This document shows, in pieces, positions 1 to 8,862 of a stretch of 34,317 bases of DNA. Position 1 is the stretch's first letter; every line of letters begins with the position of its first letter. The position numbers and the translations under genes are program-made. The DNA is from Pseudomonas sp. 14P_8.1_Bac3 (GTDB lineage Bacteria; Pseudomonadota; Gammaproteobacteria; Pseudomonadales; Pseudomonadaceae): NCBI RefSeq assembly GCF_025466085.1, contig NZ_JANLOD010000039.1:1-34317 (forward strand), given 5' to 3'. Under the pieces are notes generated by a model, which saw only the letters and a program-made list of their open reading frames with translations, was not told the origin of the DNA and did not search any database.

Positions 1-48
1 CCCCCCCCGGGCCCCGGAGGGCGGGGGGGGGGCCCCCCCCCCCCCCCC
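1..48. other. Low-complexity C/G contig edge, probably artefact
   Basis: The first 48 bases are almost only runs of C and G, unlike anything else in the window except the poly-G at the other end. I read this as assembly or sequencing noise at a contig end. The real sequence appears to begin near base 49, just downstream of the aldolase gene stop. Confidence 0.8.
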
Positions 49-81
49 GAAGCGCCCTGCCCATTCAACAAAGCATCTGGA

Positions 82-837
82 TCAATCCCGATACCCCGGC
101 GCCACCCGATCCAGCATCCGCAACAACGCCGCCCAGGCCAGTTGCATGGCATCCGGGTCATTCAACTCGCCCTCTTCCAGCGGCCGACCCGGATCATTGA
201 ACTGCCGCTCGGTGTATTCGCACACGTCTGCAGAAGGCAAAACCAACTCCCCCGCCGCCTGCGCCGCCAGCTGGATTTCGCAGGCTTTTTCCAGGTAGTA
301 CATGCGCAAGAAGGCCTGGCCCACGGTTTCGCCCACGGTCAGCAAACCGTGGTTGCGCAGCATCAGCACCGGCTTGTCACCCATGTCCTGCACCAGCCGC
401 TGCTGCTCGCTCAGGTCCAGCGCCACGCCTTCGTAATCGTGATAGGCAACGCGGCCATAGAATTCCATGGAAATCTGGTTCACCGGCAACAACCCGCATT
501 TCAACGCCGCCACGGCACAGCCGGATTTGGTGTGCGTGTGCAGCACGCATTGCGCGTCTTCCCGAGCACCGTGAATTGCACTGTGAATCACAAAACCCGC
601 CGGGTTGACCGGATACGGCGACGGTTCCACAGCGCGCCCATCCAGACCGATTTTCACCAGATTGGACGCGGTGATTTCCTCGAACATCAGCCCATAGGGA
701 TTGATCAGGAAATGATGCTCGGGCCCCGGCAATCGCACGGAAATATGGGTGAAGATCAGATCGGTCATGCGAAAGTGCGCGATCAATCGGTAACAGGCCG
801 CCAACTCCTCGCGTAAACGTTGTTCCGTCGGGTTCAT
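82..837 (-). CDS. Class II aldolase/adducin family protein
   Basis: A 251-residue protein of the size of fuculose-phosphate-aldolase-like enzymes. The zinc site is visible as H100 and H102 in the motif LHTHT, with a third histidine at H163 in RNHGLL. Family members cleave phosphorylated or free sugar acids and hydroxy-keto acids by retro-aldol chemistry with a divalent metal; the substrate cannot be told here. Its ATG overlaps the stop of the upstream G3E GTPase gene (ATGA), so the two are translationally coupled. It is the last gene of the minus-strand operon that starts with the decarboxylase. The pairing with a metal-chaperone GTPase suggests, by inference, that this enzyme or the amidohydrolase is the metal client. 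Family assignment is firm; role is not. Confidence 0.88.
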   Translation of the reverse strand: MNPTEQRLREELAACYRLIAHFRMTDLIFTHISVRLPGPEHHFLINPYGLMFEEITASNLVKIGLDGRAVEPSPYPVNPAGFVIHSAIHGAREDAQCVLHTHTKSGCAVAALKCGLLPVNQISMEFYGRVAYHDYEGVALDLSEQQRLVQDMGDKPVLMLRNHGLLTVGETVGQAFLRMYYLEKACEIQLAAQAAGELVLPSADVCEYTERQFNDPGRPLEEGELNDPDAMQLAWAALLRMLDRVAPGYRD

Positions 838-1784
838 GTGCGCTCGTCCTCAGTCATTTTGCAGGCCTCCAACCCTTGCCCCAATGCCTGCCAGCCATCG
901 AAGCCCCGACGTGCAATAAACACTAACCGCGTCGCGTTGGCCAATGCTTCATCGGTGGCGGGCAGAAACTGGCTGCGGGTGCCGACGTGTTGCAGCCAGT
1001 GTGCCTTGCCGCCTTGCGCCAGCACGACCAGGCCCTTGACCCGGAACACATCGCCGGGCAGCGCCTGCAACCAGGCGCGCAAGCGTTCGACGTCGAGCGC
1101 GGTCGTGCCTTGCCACAGCCAACTGCTGAACATTTCGCTGTGATCATCATTCGACACCCGCACCATCGGCTTCACGGTGCGCGACTTGAGGTCCAGATCG
1201 GTGTCCAGCCAAAGCGCATCCGGCAGTTGAGCCTGCACGCTTTCGTGAATCCGCGTGCGCAGGCCCAGGGCGTTACGCAGCGCTTGCAACTGTTCCTCGT
1301 CGACCAGATCGGTTTTGTTCAATAGCAGCAAATCAGCCGCCGCCACCTGGGCCCTGGCCAACCGCGCGTATTCCCCTTCAAGCTGCAGATGCCGGGTGGC
1401 GTCGACCACCGTGATCACCATGTCCAGCTGCATCTGGCTGCGCAGTTGTGGGTAGGCCAGGGTTTGCACGATGCGCTGCGGATCGGACACGCCACTGCAT
1501 TCAATAACGATGCGCTCAAGCCGCGGTTGCAGTTGAGCCATGCCAGTCAGTTGCGCCAGCAGGTCTTCCTGCACGGTGCAACAAATGCAGCCGTTTTGCA
1601 GGCTGACCACCGCATCCGTGACCTCGGAAACGATGGCCGCATCGATGTTCAGCTCGCCGAAATCGTTGACGATCACCGCCAGCCGACTGCCTTCCGCACG
1701 GCGCACCATGCGGTTGAGCAAGGTGGTTTTACCGGCGCCGAGAAATCCCGAAACAACGGTGACTGCAATCCGTGGCGGGGTCAT
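834..1784 (-). CDS. G3E-family (CobW/COG0523) GTP-binding protein, putative metal chaperone
   Basis: 316 residues with the full G3E signature: Walker A GFLGAGKTT near residues 13-21, the metal-binding GCxCC motif in NGCICCTV around residues 65-72, the ECSG switch motif, and the base-recognition motif NKTD around 156-159. A CobW C-terminal domain follows. COG0523 GTPases insert or deliver metal ions (Zn, Co, Fe) to client metalloenzymes using GTP hydrolysis. The gene overlaps both neighbours by ATGA, lying between an amidohydrolase and a class II aldolase, two families that need a divalent metal. The client is therefore probably encoded in this operon (inference). There is no long histidine-rich loop of the kind seen in some zinc-storage members. 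Confidence 0.9.
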   Translation of the reverse strand: MTPPRIAVTVVSGFLGAGKTTLLNRMVRRAEGSRLAVIVNDFGELNIDAAIVSEVTDAVVSLQNGCICCTVQEDLLAQLTGMAQLQPRLERIVIECSGVSDPQRIVQTLAYPQLRSQMQLDMVITVVDATRHLQLEGEYARLARAQVAAADLLLLNKTDLVDEEQLQALRNALGLRTRIHESVQAQLPDALWLDTDLDLKSRTVKPMVRVSNDDHSEMFSSWLWQGTTALDVERLRAWLQALPGDVFRVKGLVVLAQGGKAHWLQHVGTRSQFLPATDEALANATRLVFIARRGFDGWQALGQGLEACKMTEDERT

Positions 1785-3529
1785 TGCGCCTTACCTTCCA
1801 GCACCGGTGGTTCGCCCTGCCAGACGGCTGTCAGGCCCGCCGAAGCCAACGTCCCGTGACGGTCGTAAACCAGCTGCCCTTCCACAAAGGTCAGCAGCAC
1901 GTTGGTACGGTGGATGTAGTTGCGCGCAGGTTCAGCGAACAGATCGCGGTCGATCACGATCAGGTCCGCCGACTTGCCGACTTCCAGGCTACCGGTACTT
2001 TGCTCCAGGCCCATGGCCACGGAACCGTTGCGGGTGACCACGTCCAGCGCCTGTTCCAGGCTGATCGGATCGCCGAAGCAGGCCGGGTCGTCGTTCCACG
2101 GGTTTTGCCGGGTCACCATGGTTTCCAGCGCCAGCCACGGGTCGATCGATGCTACCGGCCAGTCGGTGCCCATGACCGCGGTGCCACCGGCGGCGAGCAC
2201 ACCTTTGAAATCGTAGATACGCTTGAGCCGTTCCTGCCCGTACCCCGAGCGCGCACCGCTGGCGAATGGCGTCGGATACCACGCGGCCGGAGAAAATTCG
2301 GCGATGACGTTCAGTTCCTTGAAGCGCGGCAGGTTGCCCGGGTGCAGCAAGGTGCTGTGCGCGCATTGATGGCGCACACCACTGAACCCGTTGCGCCGAC
2401 GGGCTTCAGCCACGGCATCGAGGAACACGTCGGACGCGCCGTCGCCGGTGCAGTGGGCGATCACCCGGATCCCCTTGCGGTCCATGTCCACCACCATGTC
2501 GGTGATGTGTTCCGGGGTCAGGTTGAGCTTGCCGCGCCAACTCTTTTCCTGCGGCCACGGGGTCAGCAGGTACGAGGATTTCGGTTCAACGGTGCCGTCG
2601 AAGTGGAACTTCACCGCGTTGGCACTCAGGCGTGCGCTGCGGTAGTAGTGACGTTCACCGGCCAGTAGCTCCCAGCGACGACGCACCGGGAAAATGTCGT
2701 CCTGCCAACTGATCGCGGCTTCGATGCGCACCGTCAGCTCACCGCTGTCGTCCAGCTCTTTCAGGGCTTGCAGACGCTGTTCGCAAACGTGCACGTATTT
2801 GCTCGCCGTGACGCCACGGGAGCTCTGGAAGTGCACGCCATCACGGTACGCGCGACGCAGCACGCTGACCGGCGTCGGCGGCATGGCGGCGTGGATCATC
2901 GCGTAGGCACCGTCGATCATCAGGCCGGTGGGCTCCCCGGTCAGCTCGTCGCGCTCGAAATAACCGTTGCGCGGGTCGGACGTGGTGCGGTCAATGCCGG
3001 CCAGCTCCAGCGCTTTCGAGTTGACCATCATGGTGCCCCACATGCGGTCGAGCAGCGCCACGGGACGGTCCGGCATCACGCTGTCGAGCCAGGCGCGGCC
3101 CGGGGTCAAACCGGCCTCGCGGAAGGTGTAGCGCACCCAGTATTGCCCGTAGATCCAGCCGTCGCCCGGATGGCTATCGGCATAGGCGAGGATGCTTTCG
3201 CGCAGTTGCTCGGGCGTCGGGTCTTCGATGCCGACATCCAGGTCATCGCTGTAGCGCGGCGCCAGGGCCAGGTCGGGGTGCGTGTGCATGTCATGCAGGC
3301 CCGGCATGCAGAACGCGCCTTGCAGGTCGTGCGATACGGTGTTCGGGCCCTTGAACACCTGTAGCTCGCTGAGGCTGGCGACACCGATCAACTTGCCGTC
3401 GCGGATCGCCACGGCTTCAGCCCACGGGTTCGAAGGATCCTGGGTATAGATGCGACCGTTGCCAAGGATCAGGTCGGCGTATGTCCCTTGCACGGAGTGG
3501 GTCGAAGTAAAGTTGTCGGACTCAGCCAT
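1781..3529 (-). CDS. YtcJ-like amidohydrolase family protein
   Basis: About 582 residues, the usual size for the YtcJ-like amidohydrolase-3 family. Near the N-terminus is the metal-binding HxH in the segment GLHDMHTHPDLA; later comes AHCTGDGASD, with a catalytic-type histidine, and GTDWPV near the C-terminus with the conserved aspartate. The C-terminal ADLIVIDRD strand is typical of the composite beta-sandwich. A longer start at 3538 is a GTG without a Shine-Dalgarno. The ATG at 3529 has AGGTGG a few bases upstream and is preferred. The family hydrolyses C-N bonds in amides, cyclic amides and aryl or alkyl substrates. The 3' end overlaps the GTPase by ATGA. The enzyme likely cleaves an amide or guanidine-type nutrient fed to the rest of the operon, but this is inference. 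Confidence 0.88.
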   Translation of the reverse strand: MAESDNFTSTHSVQGTYADLILGNGRIYTQDPSNPWAEAVAIRDGKLIGVASLSELQVFKGPNTVSHDLQGAFCMPGLHDMHTHPDLALAPRYSDDLDVGIEDPTPEQLRESILAYADSHPGDGWIYGQYWVRYTFREAGLTPGRAWLDSVMPDRPVALLDRMWGTMMVNSKALELAGIDRTTSDPRNGYFERDELTGEPTGLMIDGAYAMIHAAMPPTPVSVLRRAYRDGVHFQSSRGVTASKYVHVCEQRLQALKELDDSGELTVRIEAAISWQDDIFPVRRRWELLAGERHYYRSARLSANAVKFHFDGTVEPKSSYLLTPWPQEKSWRGKLNLTPEHITDMVVDMDRKGIRVIAHCTGDGASDVFLDAVAEARRRNGFSGVRHQCAHSTLLHPGNLPRFKELNVIAEFSPAAWYPTPFASGARSGYGQERLKRIYDFKGVLAAGGTAVMGTDWPVASIDPWLALETMVTRQNPWNDDPACFGDPISLEQALDVVTRNGSVAMGLEQSTGSLEVGKSADLIVIDRDLFAEPARNYIHRTNVLLTFVEGQLVYDRHGTLASAGLTAVWQGEPPVLEGKAQ

Positions 3530-3626
3530 GTAAGCCACCTTTTTTAGGTCAGAGCAATAGAAAGGTCCGTCCGCGCTCGGCGCTTTGCGGACCTGGAAAA
3601 TTTTTATTGTTGTCGCGCCGCGTGGC

Positions 3627-5231
3627 TTATTCCGCCAGGAAAGCAGCGGCGTCCAGTTCGAGCATCACCGGCGTATCCGTGTCGCTGAACTGGCCCAGTA
3701 GTTCGCGTAGCTTGTGCAGATTGCCCACCCGGTGATGGGGCACGTGACAGCTGCGCGCCAGGGCGGCGAAGTCCGGCGTGAGAATGTCGACGCCCAGCAA
3801 CGGCACCTCGCGGGCGTTCATGTAATCGCGGATTTCGGCATAGCTGGTGTTGTTCCACAGCAACAGGATGATGGCGGCGCCCGCCTCTTTGGCGGCGATC
3901 AGTTCGGCACTGGAAAACTGCAAGCCACCGTCCCCCACCAACGCGACGACCGGACGTAATGGCTGTGCCAGCTTGGCGCCGATGGCCGCCGGCAAGGCGT
4001 AGCCGAGGGTGCCGTAACCGGTGCCGGCGTTGAACCAACTGTTGGGCGTCGGCGCGCGATAACCCAATGCGCCCTGGTACACCGGTTGCGTGGAATCGCC
4101 GACGATCAGCGGCTGCGGCAGACCGTCACGAAGGGTATCGAGCAGTTCCTGCAGACGGCTCTGTTTCAAGTTCCAGCCGGCGTGTTCAAGCGCATTCACT
4201 TGCTCCACGCGCACGCTCGCCCACGTCGGCTCGGCCTGGCGTTGCGGCAATCGCGCCAGCAACGCTCGCAGGCCTTGCTCGGCATCACCCAACAAACCGA
4301 CGTCCGCCGCTTGCGCGCCCAGCACCTGCATCGGGTCGATATCCAGGCGAATCAGCGGCGCCTTGAACGCCAACGGGCCCAGGCCGAAAAAGTCATAGTC
4401 GGTCTCGCCCAATTCGGTGCCGACAGCGAGCACCACGTCGGCCTCGGCCATCAGTTCGCGACCGTGCACCGACGACTGCACGCCATCGAGCAGCAAGGGG
4501 TGATCGAGCGGCAGCAGGCCGCGGGCGTTGGTGGTCAGCGCGACCGGGGCCTGCAAACGTTCGGCGAGCAAGGTCAGCGCTTCACTGGCTCGACGCGCGC
4601 CACCACCGGCGAGGATCAACGGGCGCTGCGCGTTGTTGATCAAGGCGATAGCGGCGTCGATGGCACAAGGCGCCGGTGCAGGCGCCAATGGCAATGCACG
4701 CGGACGGACATCGAGGTGGTCGGCGGACATCTCCAGCACGTCCAGAGGAATTTCGATGTGCACGGGACGCGGCCGGGTGCAGCCAAACAAGGCAAAGGCC
4801 CGGGCCAGCACTTCCGGCAGTTGATTAGGGTGTTGCAAGGTGTGGCTGAAGGCGCAGACACCCGCGACCAGCGCGCGCTGGTCCGGCAGTTCATGCAGGT
4901 GACCATGGCCCAGGCGCAGGTGTTCGCGACGGCTGGTGGTGGAGATGACCAGCATCGGCACCGAGTCCGCGTAGGCCTGGCCCATGGCGGTCAGAATATT
5001 GGTCATGCCCGGGCCGGTGATGATGAAACACACTCCCGGCTTGCCGCTGGCGCGGGCGTAACCGTCGGCCATGAACCCGGCGCCCTGCTCGTGGCGCGGG
5101 CTGACGTGCTTCAGGCGGCTGCCATGCAAACCTCGATAAAGCTCGACGGTGTGAACGCCGGGAATGCCGAAGACGGTGTCAACGCCATAGCCTTCCAGCA
5201 ACTGAACGAGCGCCTGGGCACAACGGGTCAT
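3627..5231 (-). CDS. ThDP-dependent decarboxylase, AruI-like (5-guanidino-2-oxopentanoate decarboxylase type)
   Basis: 534 residues with the three-domain layout of acetolactate-synthase-like ThDP enzymes. The N-terminal PYR domain carries the cofactor-activating glutamate E48 in RHEQGAG. The C-terminal PP domain has the Mg/ThDP motif GDGG (about 433) ending in WNN (about 460). In Pseudomonas the closest family I recall is the 2-ketoarginine decarboxylase AruI of the arginine transaminase pathway, but AruH is not adjacent and other 2-oxo-acid or sulfoacetaldehyde-type members look similar. It is the first gene of the operon, with AAGAGG before the ATG, 88 bp upstream of the amidohydrolase start, and is divergent from a LysR gene. 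The superfamily is certain; the substrate is only suggested. Confidence 0.75.
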   Translation of the reverse strand: MTRCAQALVQLLEGYGVDTVFGIPGVHTVELYRGLHGSRLKHVSPRHEQGAGFMADGYARASGKPGVCFIITGPGMTNILTAMGQAYADSVPMLVISTTSRREHLRLGHGHLHELPDQRALVAGVCAFSHTLQHPNQLPEVLARAFALFGCTRPRPVHIEIPLDVLEMSADHLDVRPRALPLAPAPAPCAIDAAIALINNAQRPLILAGGGARRASEALTLLAERLQAPVALTTNARGLLPLDHPLLLDGVQSSVHGRELMAEADVVLAVGTELGETDYDFFGLGPLAFKAPLIRLDIDPMQVLGAQAADVGLLGDAEQGLRALLARLPQRQAEPTWASVRVEQVNALEHAGWNLKQSRLQELLDTLRDGLPQPLIVGDSTQPVYQGALGYRAPTPNSWFNAGTGYGTLGYALPAAIGAKLAQPLRPVVALVGDGGLQFSSAELIAAKEAGAAIILLLWNNTSYAEIRDYMNAREVPLLGVDILTPDFAALARSCHVPHHRVGNLHKLRELLGQFSDTDTPVMLELDAAAFLAE

Positions 5232-5285
5232 GCAGCACCTCTTTTGATAGACGGGCTGGACGGCCCGGTGACGAGTTGGGCTAGT

Positions 5286-5311
5286 ATTGTTGAATCAACC
5301 GATACAACAAT
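5286..5311. promoter_or_regulatory. Palindrome in the divergent decarboxylase/LysR promoter region, candidate LysR operator
   Basis: A perfect 7-bp inverted repeat, ATTGTTG and CAACAAT, separated by 12 bp, lies in the 161-bp gap between the divergent genes. An inner TTG-N3-CAA dyad overlaps the left arm. LysR regulators typically bind such interrupted dyads (T-N11-A type) next to their own gene. No footprint is available, so this is positional inference. Confidence 0.5.
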
Positions 5312-5392
5312 CGATTTTTTTTGGCCTGACTGTTCAATTTCCGTCACCATAAAGTGCGTCAGACCGGCCCTTTCAACTTTCAGCGGTGATTT

Positions 5393-6298
5393 ATGCGTTT
5401 TCCTTCGATGACAGCCCTTCGCGCTCTGGACGCGGTCGCCCGCCTCGGCAGCGTGTCGGTCGCGGCCCGTGAACTGAACCTGACCCGCAGCGCCATCAGC
5501 CACCAGATCAGCAAGCTGGAGGAATGCGTCGGCTTCGCCCTCACCGAACGCATCGGCCGGGGGATTGGCCTGACGTACCAGGGCGAGCGCTACGCCCGCG
5601 AGGTGCACGGGATTCTGTTGAATTTGCTGGATGCGGGTCAGCTGGTGGACGACCAAGAGATCTCCGGACGACTGTGCGTCAGTTGCGCACCGGGGTTTGC
5701 CACGTATTGGTTGTGTCACCACATCGGGGCGTTTTTGCGCCAGTACCCGCAGGTGCAATTGCAGCTGATTTCGCCGCGGACGCCGGACGACATCAATAAC
5801 CCTGCCGCGGATTTATTCATTGCCTACGGCATCGGCGACTGGCCGGAAATGGTTGTCGAGGAGATCGTCGCGCTGCGCTTTTTCCCGGTGTGCAGCCCGC
5901 GGCTGATCAATGCGCTGAGCGGCCTGAAGAGTCCGCAGGAACTCAGCGGCTTTCCGTTACTGCACATGACGGATTATTCGGACTGGCGCGTGTGGCTGAC
6001 CGCCGCCGGCGCCTCGGGGGTCAATGCGGTGAGCGGCATTCTGTTCTCCGATGCGCATTGCGCGCAGTCGGCCTGTATTGCCGGCCAGGGCATCGCCATC
6101 GGCGACAACCTGATCAGTGGCGATGCCTTGTCCAAGGGTTTGTTGGTGCGCCCGTTCGACATCACCATCGACCTGCACCGCGGTTATTACCTGGCCGCTG
6201 ACCCGCAAAAGGCCGAGCGCGCGGTGGTTCAGGCCTTCAGCAACTGGGTGAAAACCCAGCTCCAGTCGTCCCACCAAACCTGGCAAGACACGCTCTGA
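5393..6298 (+). CDS. LysR-family transcriptional regulator (GcvA-like)
   Basis: 301 residues. The N-terminal winged helix-turn-helix (about residues 18-60) reads as a typical LysR/GcvA domain with SVSVAARELNLTRSAISHQI. It is followed by a helical linker and a periplasmic-binding-like effector domain; the phrase about residues 90-110 (SGRLCVSCAPGFATYWL) matches the start of that domain. It is transcribed away from the decarboxylase operon across a 161-bp gap holding a palindrome. The ABC importer follows on the same strand after 259 bp and has its own promoter-like sequence. Its likely job is to sense a substrate or intermediate of the operon and activate it. Effector unknown. Confidence 0.9.
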   Translation: MRFPSMTALRALDAVARLGSVSVAARELNLTRSAISHQISKLEECVGFALTERIGRGIGLTYQGERYAREVHGILLNLLDAGQLVDDQEISGRLCVSCAPGFATYWLCHHIGAFLRQYPQVQLQLISPRTPDDINNPAADLFIAYGIGDWPEMVVEEIVALRFFPVCSPRLINALSGLKSPQELSGFPLLHMTDYSDWRVWLTAAGASGVNAVSGILFSDAHCAQSACIAGQGIAIGDNLISGDALSKGLLVRPFDITIDLHRGYYLAADPQKAERAVVQAFSNWVKTQLQSSHQTWQDTL

Positions 6299-6315
6299 AG
6301 GACCCCACAAATAAC

Positions 6316-6383
6316 CTGTAGGAGCCAGCTTGCTGGCGTTGGCGTTCGTGAGCGCGCTATCGCCAGCAAGCCGGCTGCCACGG
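6316..6383. repeat. REP-type inverted pair
   Basis: Two arms of the GTAGGAGCCAGCTTGCTGGC family face each other across a short loop, immediately downstream of the LysR stop. The arms can fold into a long hairpin, possibly limiting read-through into the ABC operon. It belongs to the same repeat family as the copies at 10612, 19030, 24213, 25405 and 32898. Confidence 0.8.
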
Positions 6384-6456
6384 AAAGCAACAATGCCGCG
6401 TTTTATCCAATGGCCATTGAGTAATAAAACTAACCAATACCTGCAAAATAATTCCA

Positions 6457-6484
6457 TTGATGTAGCGATATTTTTAACAATAAT
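6457..6484 (+). promoter_or_regulatory. Putative sigma-70 promoter of the ABC importer operon
   Basis: TTGATG at 6457-6462 and AATAAT at 6479-6484 are spaced by 16 bp in an AT-rich block that stands out from the GC-rich surroundings. The first gene of the operon starts 74 bp after the -10. Prediction only. Confidence 0.4.
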
Positions 6485-6557
6485 GAGCCCAAAGCCCCTG
6501 CCGGATTGACATCCGTCCTCGCACGCCTCGGGGCAACAAGAAAGAGGAATTTTCATC

Positions 6558-7649
6558 GTGTCCAGCGGTTCTGCGATTCAGCTCAGCGCACAAGGTATCA
6601 GCCAGTATTACGGTCGTTTCGCGGCGCTGGATAACGTCGATCTCGACGTTCGCCAAGGCGAGTTCCTGACCCTGCTCGGCCCGTCCGGCTCAGGCAAAAC
6701 CACGTTGCTGATGATCCTGGCCGGCTTCCTCAGCCCGACTTCGGGCAAGCTGATGGAGCAAGGCGTCGACATCATCAAGCGCTCCGCCGAGAAGCGGAAC
6801 TACGGCATGGTGTTCCAGGGCTACGCGCTGTTCCCGCACATGAGCGTCGCCGATAACGTGGCCTACCCGCTGCGCATCCGCAAAGTCGCGGCCGAAGAGC
6901 GCCAGCGTCGGGTCAAACACATTCTGGAAGTGGTCGGCCTGGGTGCGCACATGCACAAGAAGCCGGCCGAATTGTCCGGTGGCCAGCAGCAGCGCGTGGC
7001 GATTGCCCGGGCGCTGGTCTTCGAACCGGAACTGCTGTTGCTCGACGAGCCGCTGTCGGCACTCGACAAGAACCTTCGCGAACAGCTGCAAACCGAACTG
7101 CAGCGTATCCATCGCCAGGTCGGCACCAGCTTCGTGTTCGTGACCCATGACCAGAACGAAGCGCTGGCGCTGTCGTCGCGCATCGCGATTTTCAACCACG
7201 GCAAGCTGACCCAGGTCGACACGCCAGAAAACATCTACAACCGGCCCGAGAGCCGTTTTGTCGCGGAATTCCTCGGCAAGATGAACCTGTTTCCGCTGGT
7301 GGACATGAGCCGTAACGGCCCGACCGCCAGCGGCAGATGCGGCACCAGCGTGCTCCACGCCCTCGCCCCGAATGCACTGAGCGCTCAGCCGACCGTGCTG
7401 GCCGTACGCCCGGAACACATGGAGCTGCACAGCGACTGCCCGGAACGCGACGGCTACAACGTGATGCCGGCGCAGCTCACCGACAAGGTCTATCAAGGTT
7501 CCAGTACCCATCTGGCGCTCAAGGTTGGCGCCGATGCCTTGCCGGTCAACCTGTCCGTCCCCGGCAACCATCCCGGCGCGCTGATGCCCAGCGGTGCGCC
7601 GGTGTGGCTGAGCTGGCCGGTGCAGCAAAGCTTCCTGCTGCAGGCCTGA
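6558..7649 (+). CDS. ABC transporter ATP-binding protein, spermidine/putrescine (PotA) type
   Basis: 363 residues, the usual length for PotA-like ATPases that carry a C-terminal TOBE domain. Walker A is GPSGSGKT at about 41-48; the Q-loop is in MVFQGYALFPHM; the signature is LSGGQQQR; Walker B is LLLLDEP, with the H-loop in VTHDQNEAL. The GTG start follows AGAGGA at a normal distance. This subunit energises uptake with the two permeases and binding protein that follow on the same strand. The gap to the binding-protein gene is about 90 bp and includes a small dyad. Polyamine-type importers of this class also take opines and other amines, so the substrate stays open. Confidence 0.92.
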   Translation: MSSGSAIQLSAQGISQYYGRFAALDNVDLDVRQGEFLTLLGPSGSGKTTLLMILAGFLSPTSGKLMEQGVDIIKRSAEKRNYGMVFQGYALFPHMSVADNVAYPLRIRKVAAEERQRRVKHILEVVGLGAHMHKKPAELSGGQQQRVAIARALVFEPELLLLDEPLSALDKNLREQLQTELQRIHRQVGTSFVFVTHDQNEALALSSRIAIFNHGKLTQVDTPENIYNRPESRFVAEFLGKMNLFPLVDMSRNGPTASGRCGTSVLHALAPNALSAQPTVLAVRPEHMELHSDCPERDGYNVMPAQLTDKVYQGSSTHLALKVGADALPVNLSVPGNHPGALMPSGAPVWLSWPVQQSFLLQA

Positions 7650-7739
7650 CGCCCACGATTAACGCAACAAAAGCGCTCTCCTAACGACAACAAAAAGGCC
7701 CGGTGTCCGCCGCGACACCCGCCGACTGAGGACTTGCCC

Positions 7740-8852
7740 ATGAGCCAGGATCATCAACGCGACTGTATTGAAGTGCTGATCGAAAAAGCCCGCGGGGGCC
7801 AGATCAACCGTCGAACCTTCATGCAGGCCATGGGTCTGTTGGCCGCCGTGCCGCTGGCCATGCGCAGTGGCATCAGCTGGTCCGCCGACAAGCCGCTGGT
7901 GGTGGTCAACTGGGGTGGCGACGCCCTCAACGCGTTCCGCTCGGCGTGGACCGAGACGTTCACCAAGACCACCGGCATCCAGGTGCGCATCGACGGCGCC
8001 GGCCCGACCGAGGGCGCGATCCGCTCGCAACTGGCCAGTGGTCAACCAAGCTGGGACGTGGTCGACGTCGAGAGCTACAGCGCCATCGTGCTGGGCCGCG
8101 AAAAAATCCTGCAACCGCTGGACTACAACGTGATTCAGCGCGGTCAGGTCGCACCGGCGCTGTCTTCCGATTTCGGCATTGCCAGCTATCAGTTCAGCTA
8201 CGTGATGGCCTGGGACAGCGCGAAGTTCGGCGACAACGGCCCCAAGACCTGGGCCGATTTCTGGGACGTGAAGAAATTCCCCGGCAAGCGCACCTTGTAC
8301 AAATGGATGAACGGGATGCTTGAAGCGGCGTTGCTTGCCGATGGCGTGCCGGCCGATCAGCTCTACCCCCTGGACGTGGCGCGGGCGATGGCCAAGATCG
8401 ACGAGATCAAGCCGCACGTGCTGTCGTTCTGGAGTTCGGGCGCCGAGAGCCAGCAGCTGATGGTCGACGGCGAAGTGTCGGTCGGCGCGATCTGGCACAC
8501 CCGCGCCAAGCTGCTCGCCGAAGACACCGACAACCGCGTGCGCTGGAGCTTCGACAACGGCTTCATCAACTCCAGCAGCTGGGCAGTGTTGCAGGGCAAC
8601 CCGGCCGGCACGCGGCCGGCCATGCAATTCATCCAGCACGCGTTGCAACCGGAAGGACAGCTCAAGCTCTTTGAACTGCTGGGCAATGGCCCGTCCAACA
8701 GCGCCACCGAAAAGCTGATGTCGGCGGAGCAACTGGAAGCCAACTGCGGGTCGGCGGAGAACCTGAAAAAGCAGATCGCCCTGAATGCCCAGTGGTACGC
8801 CGACAACTATTCGAAAGCCTTGGAAACGTACCTGACGCGGCTGTCCAAGTGA
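7740..8852 (+). CDS. ABC transporter substrate-binding protein, polyamine (PotD) type
   Basis: About 370 residues. The ATG at 7740 has GAGG eight bases upstream and is preferred to a TTG six bases earlier. The N-terminus carries a twin-arginine signal (NRRTFMQ followed by a hydrophobic stretch to about residue 49), so export through Tat is likely. The mature part begins with KPLVVVNWGGDALNAF, typical of extracellular solute-binding family 1 members for spermidine, putrescine and related amines. It sits in the canonical order ATPase, binding protein, permease, permease. Ligand is not deducible by eye. Confidence 0.9.
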   Translation: MSQDHQRDCIEVLIEKARGGQINRRTFMQAMGLLAAVPLAMRSGISWSADKPLVVVNWGGDALNAFRSAWTETFTKTTGIQVRIDGAGPTEGAIRSQLASGQPSWDVVDVESYSAIVLGREKILQPLDYNVIQRGQVAPALSSDFGIASYQFSYVMAWDSAKFGDNGPKTWADFWDVKKFPGKRTLYKWMNGMLEAALLADGVPADQLYPLDVARAMAKIDEIKPHVLSFWSSGAESQQLMVDGEVSVGAIWHTRAKLLAEDTDNRVRWSFDNGFINSSSWAVLQGNPAGTRPAMQFIQHALQPEGQLKLFELLGNGPSNSATEKLMSAEQLEANCGSAENLKKQIALNAQWYADNYSKALETYLTRLSK

Positions 8853-8862
8853 GCCATCGACC

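Noticed and set aside
1772..2668. 298-codon plus-strand open frame opposite the amidohydrolase gene
   Set aside because: It is an antisense shadow of a well-supported gene, rich in Arg/His/Gln/Gly typical of reversed GC-rich coding DNA, with no family motif.
4086..5411. 441-codon plus-strand open frame opposite the decarboxylase gene
   Set aside because: Antisense shadow of the ThDP enzyme with low-complexity composition and no recognisable domain.
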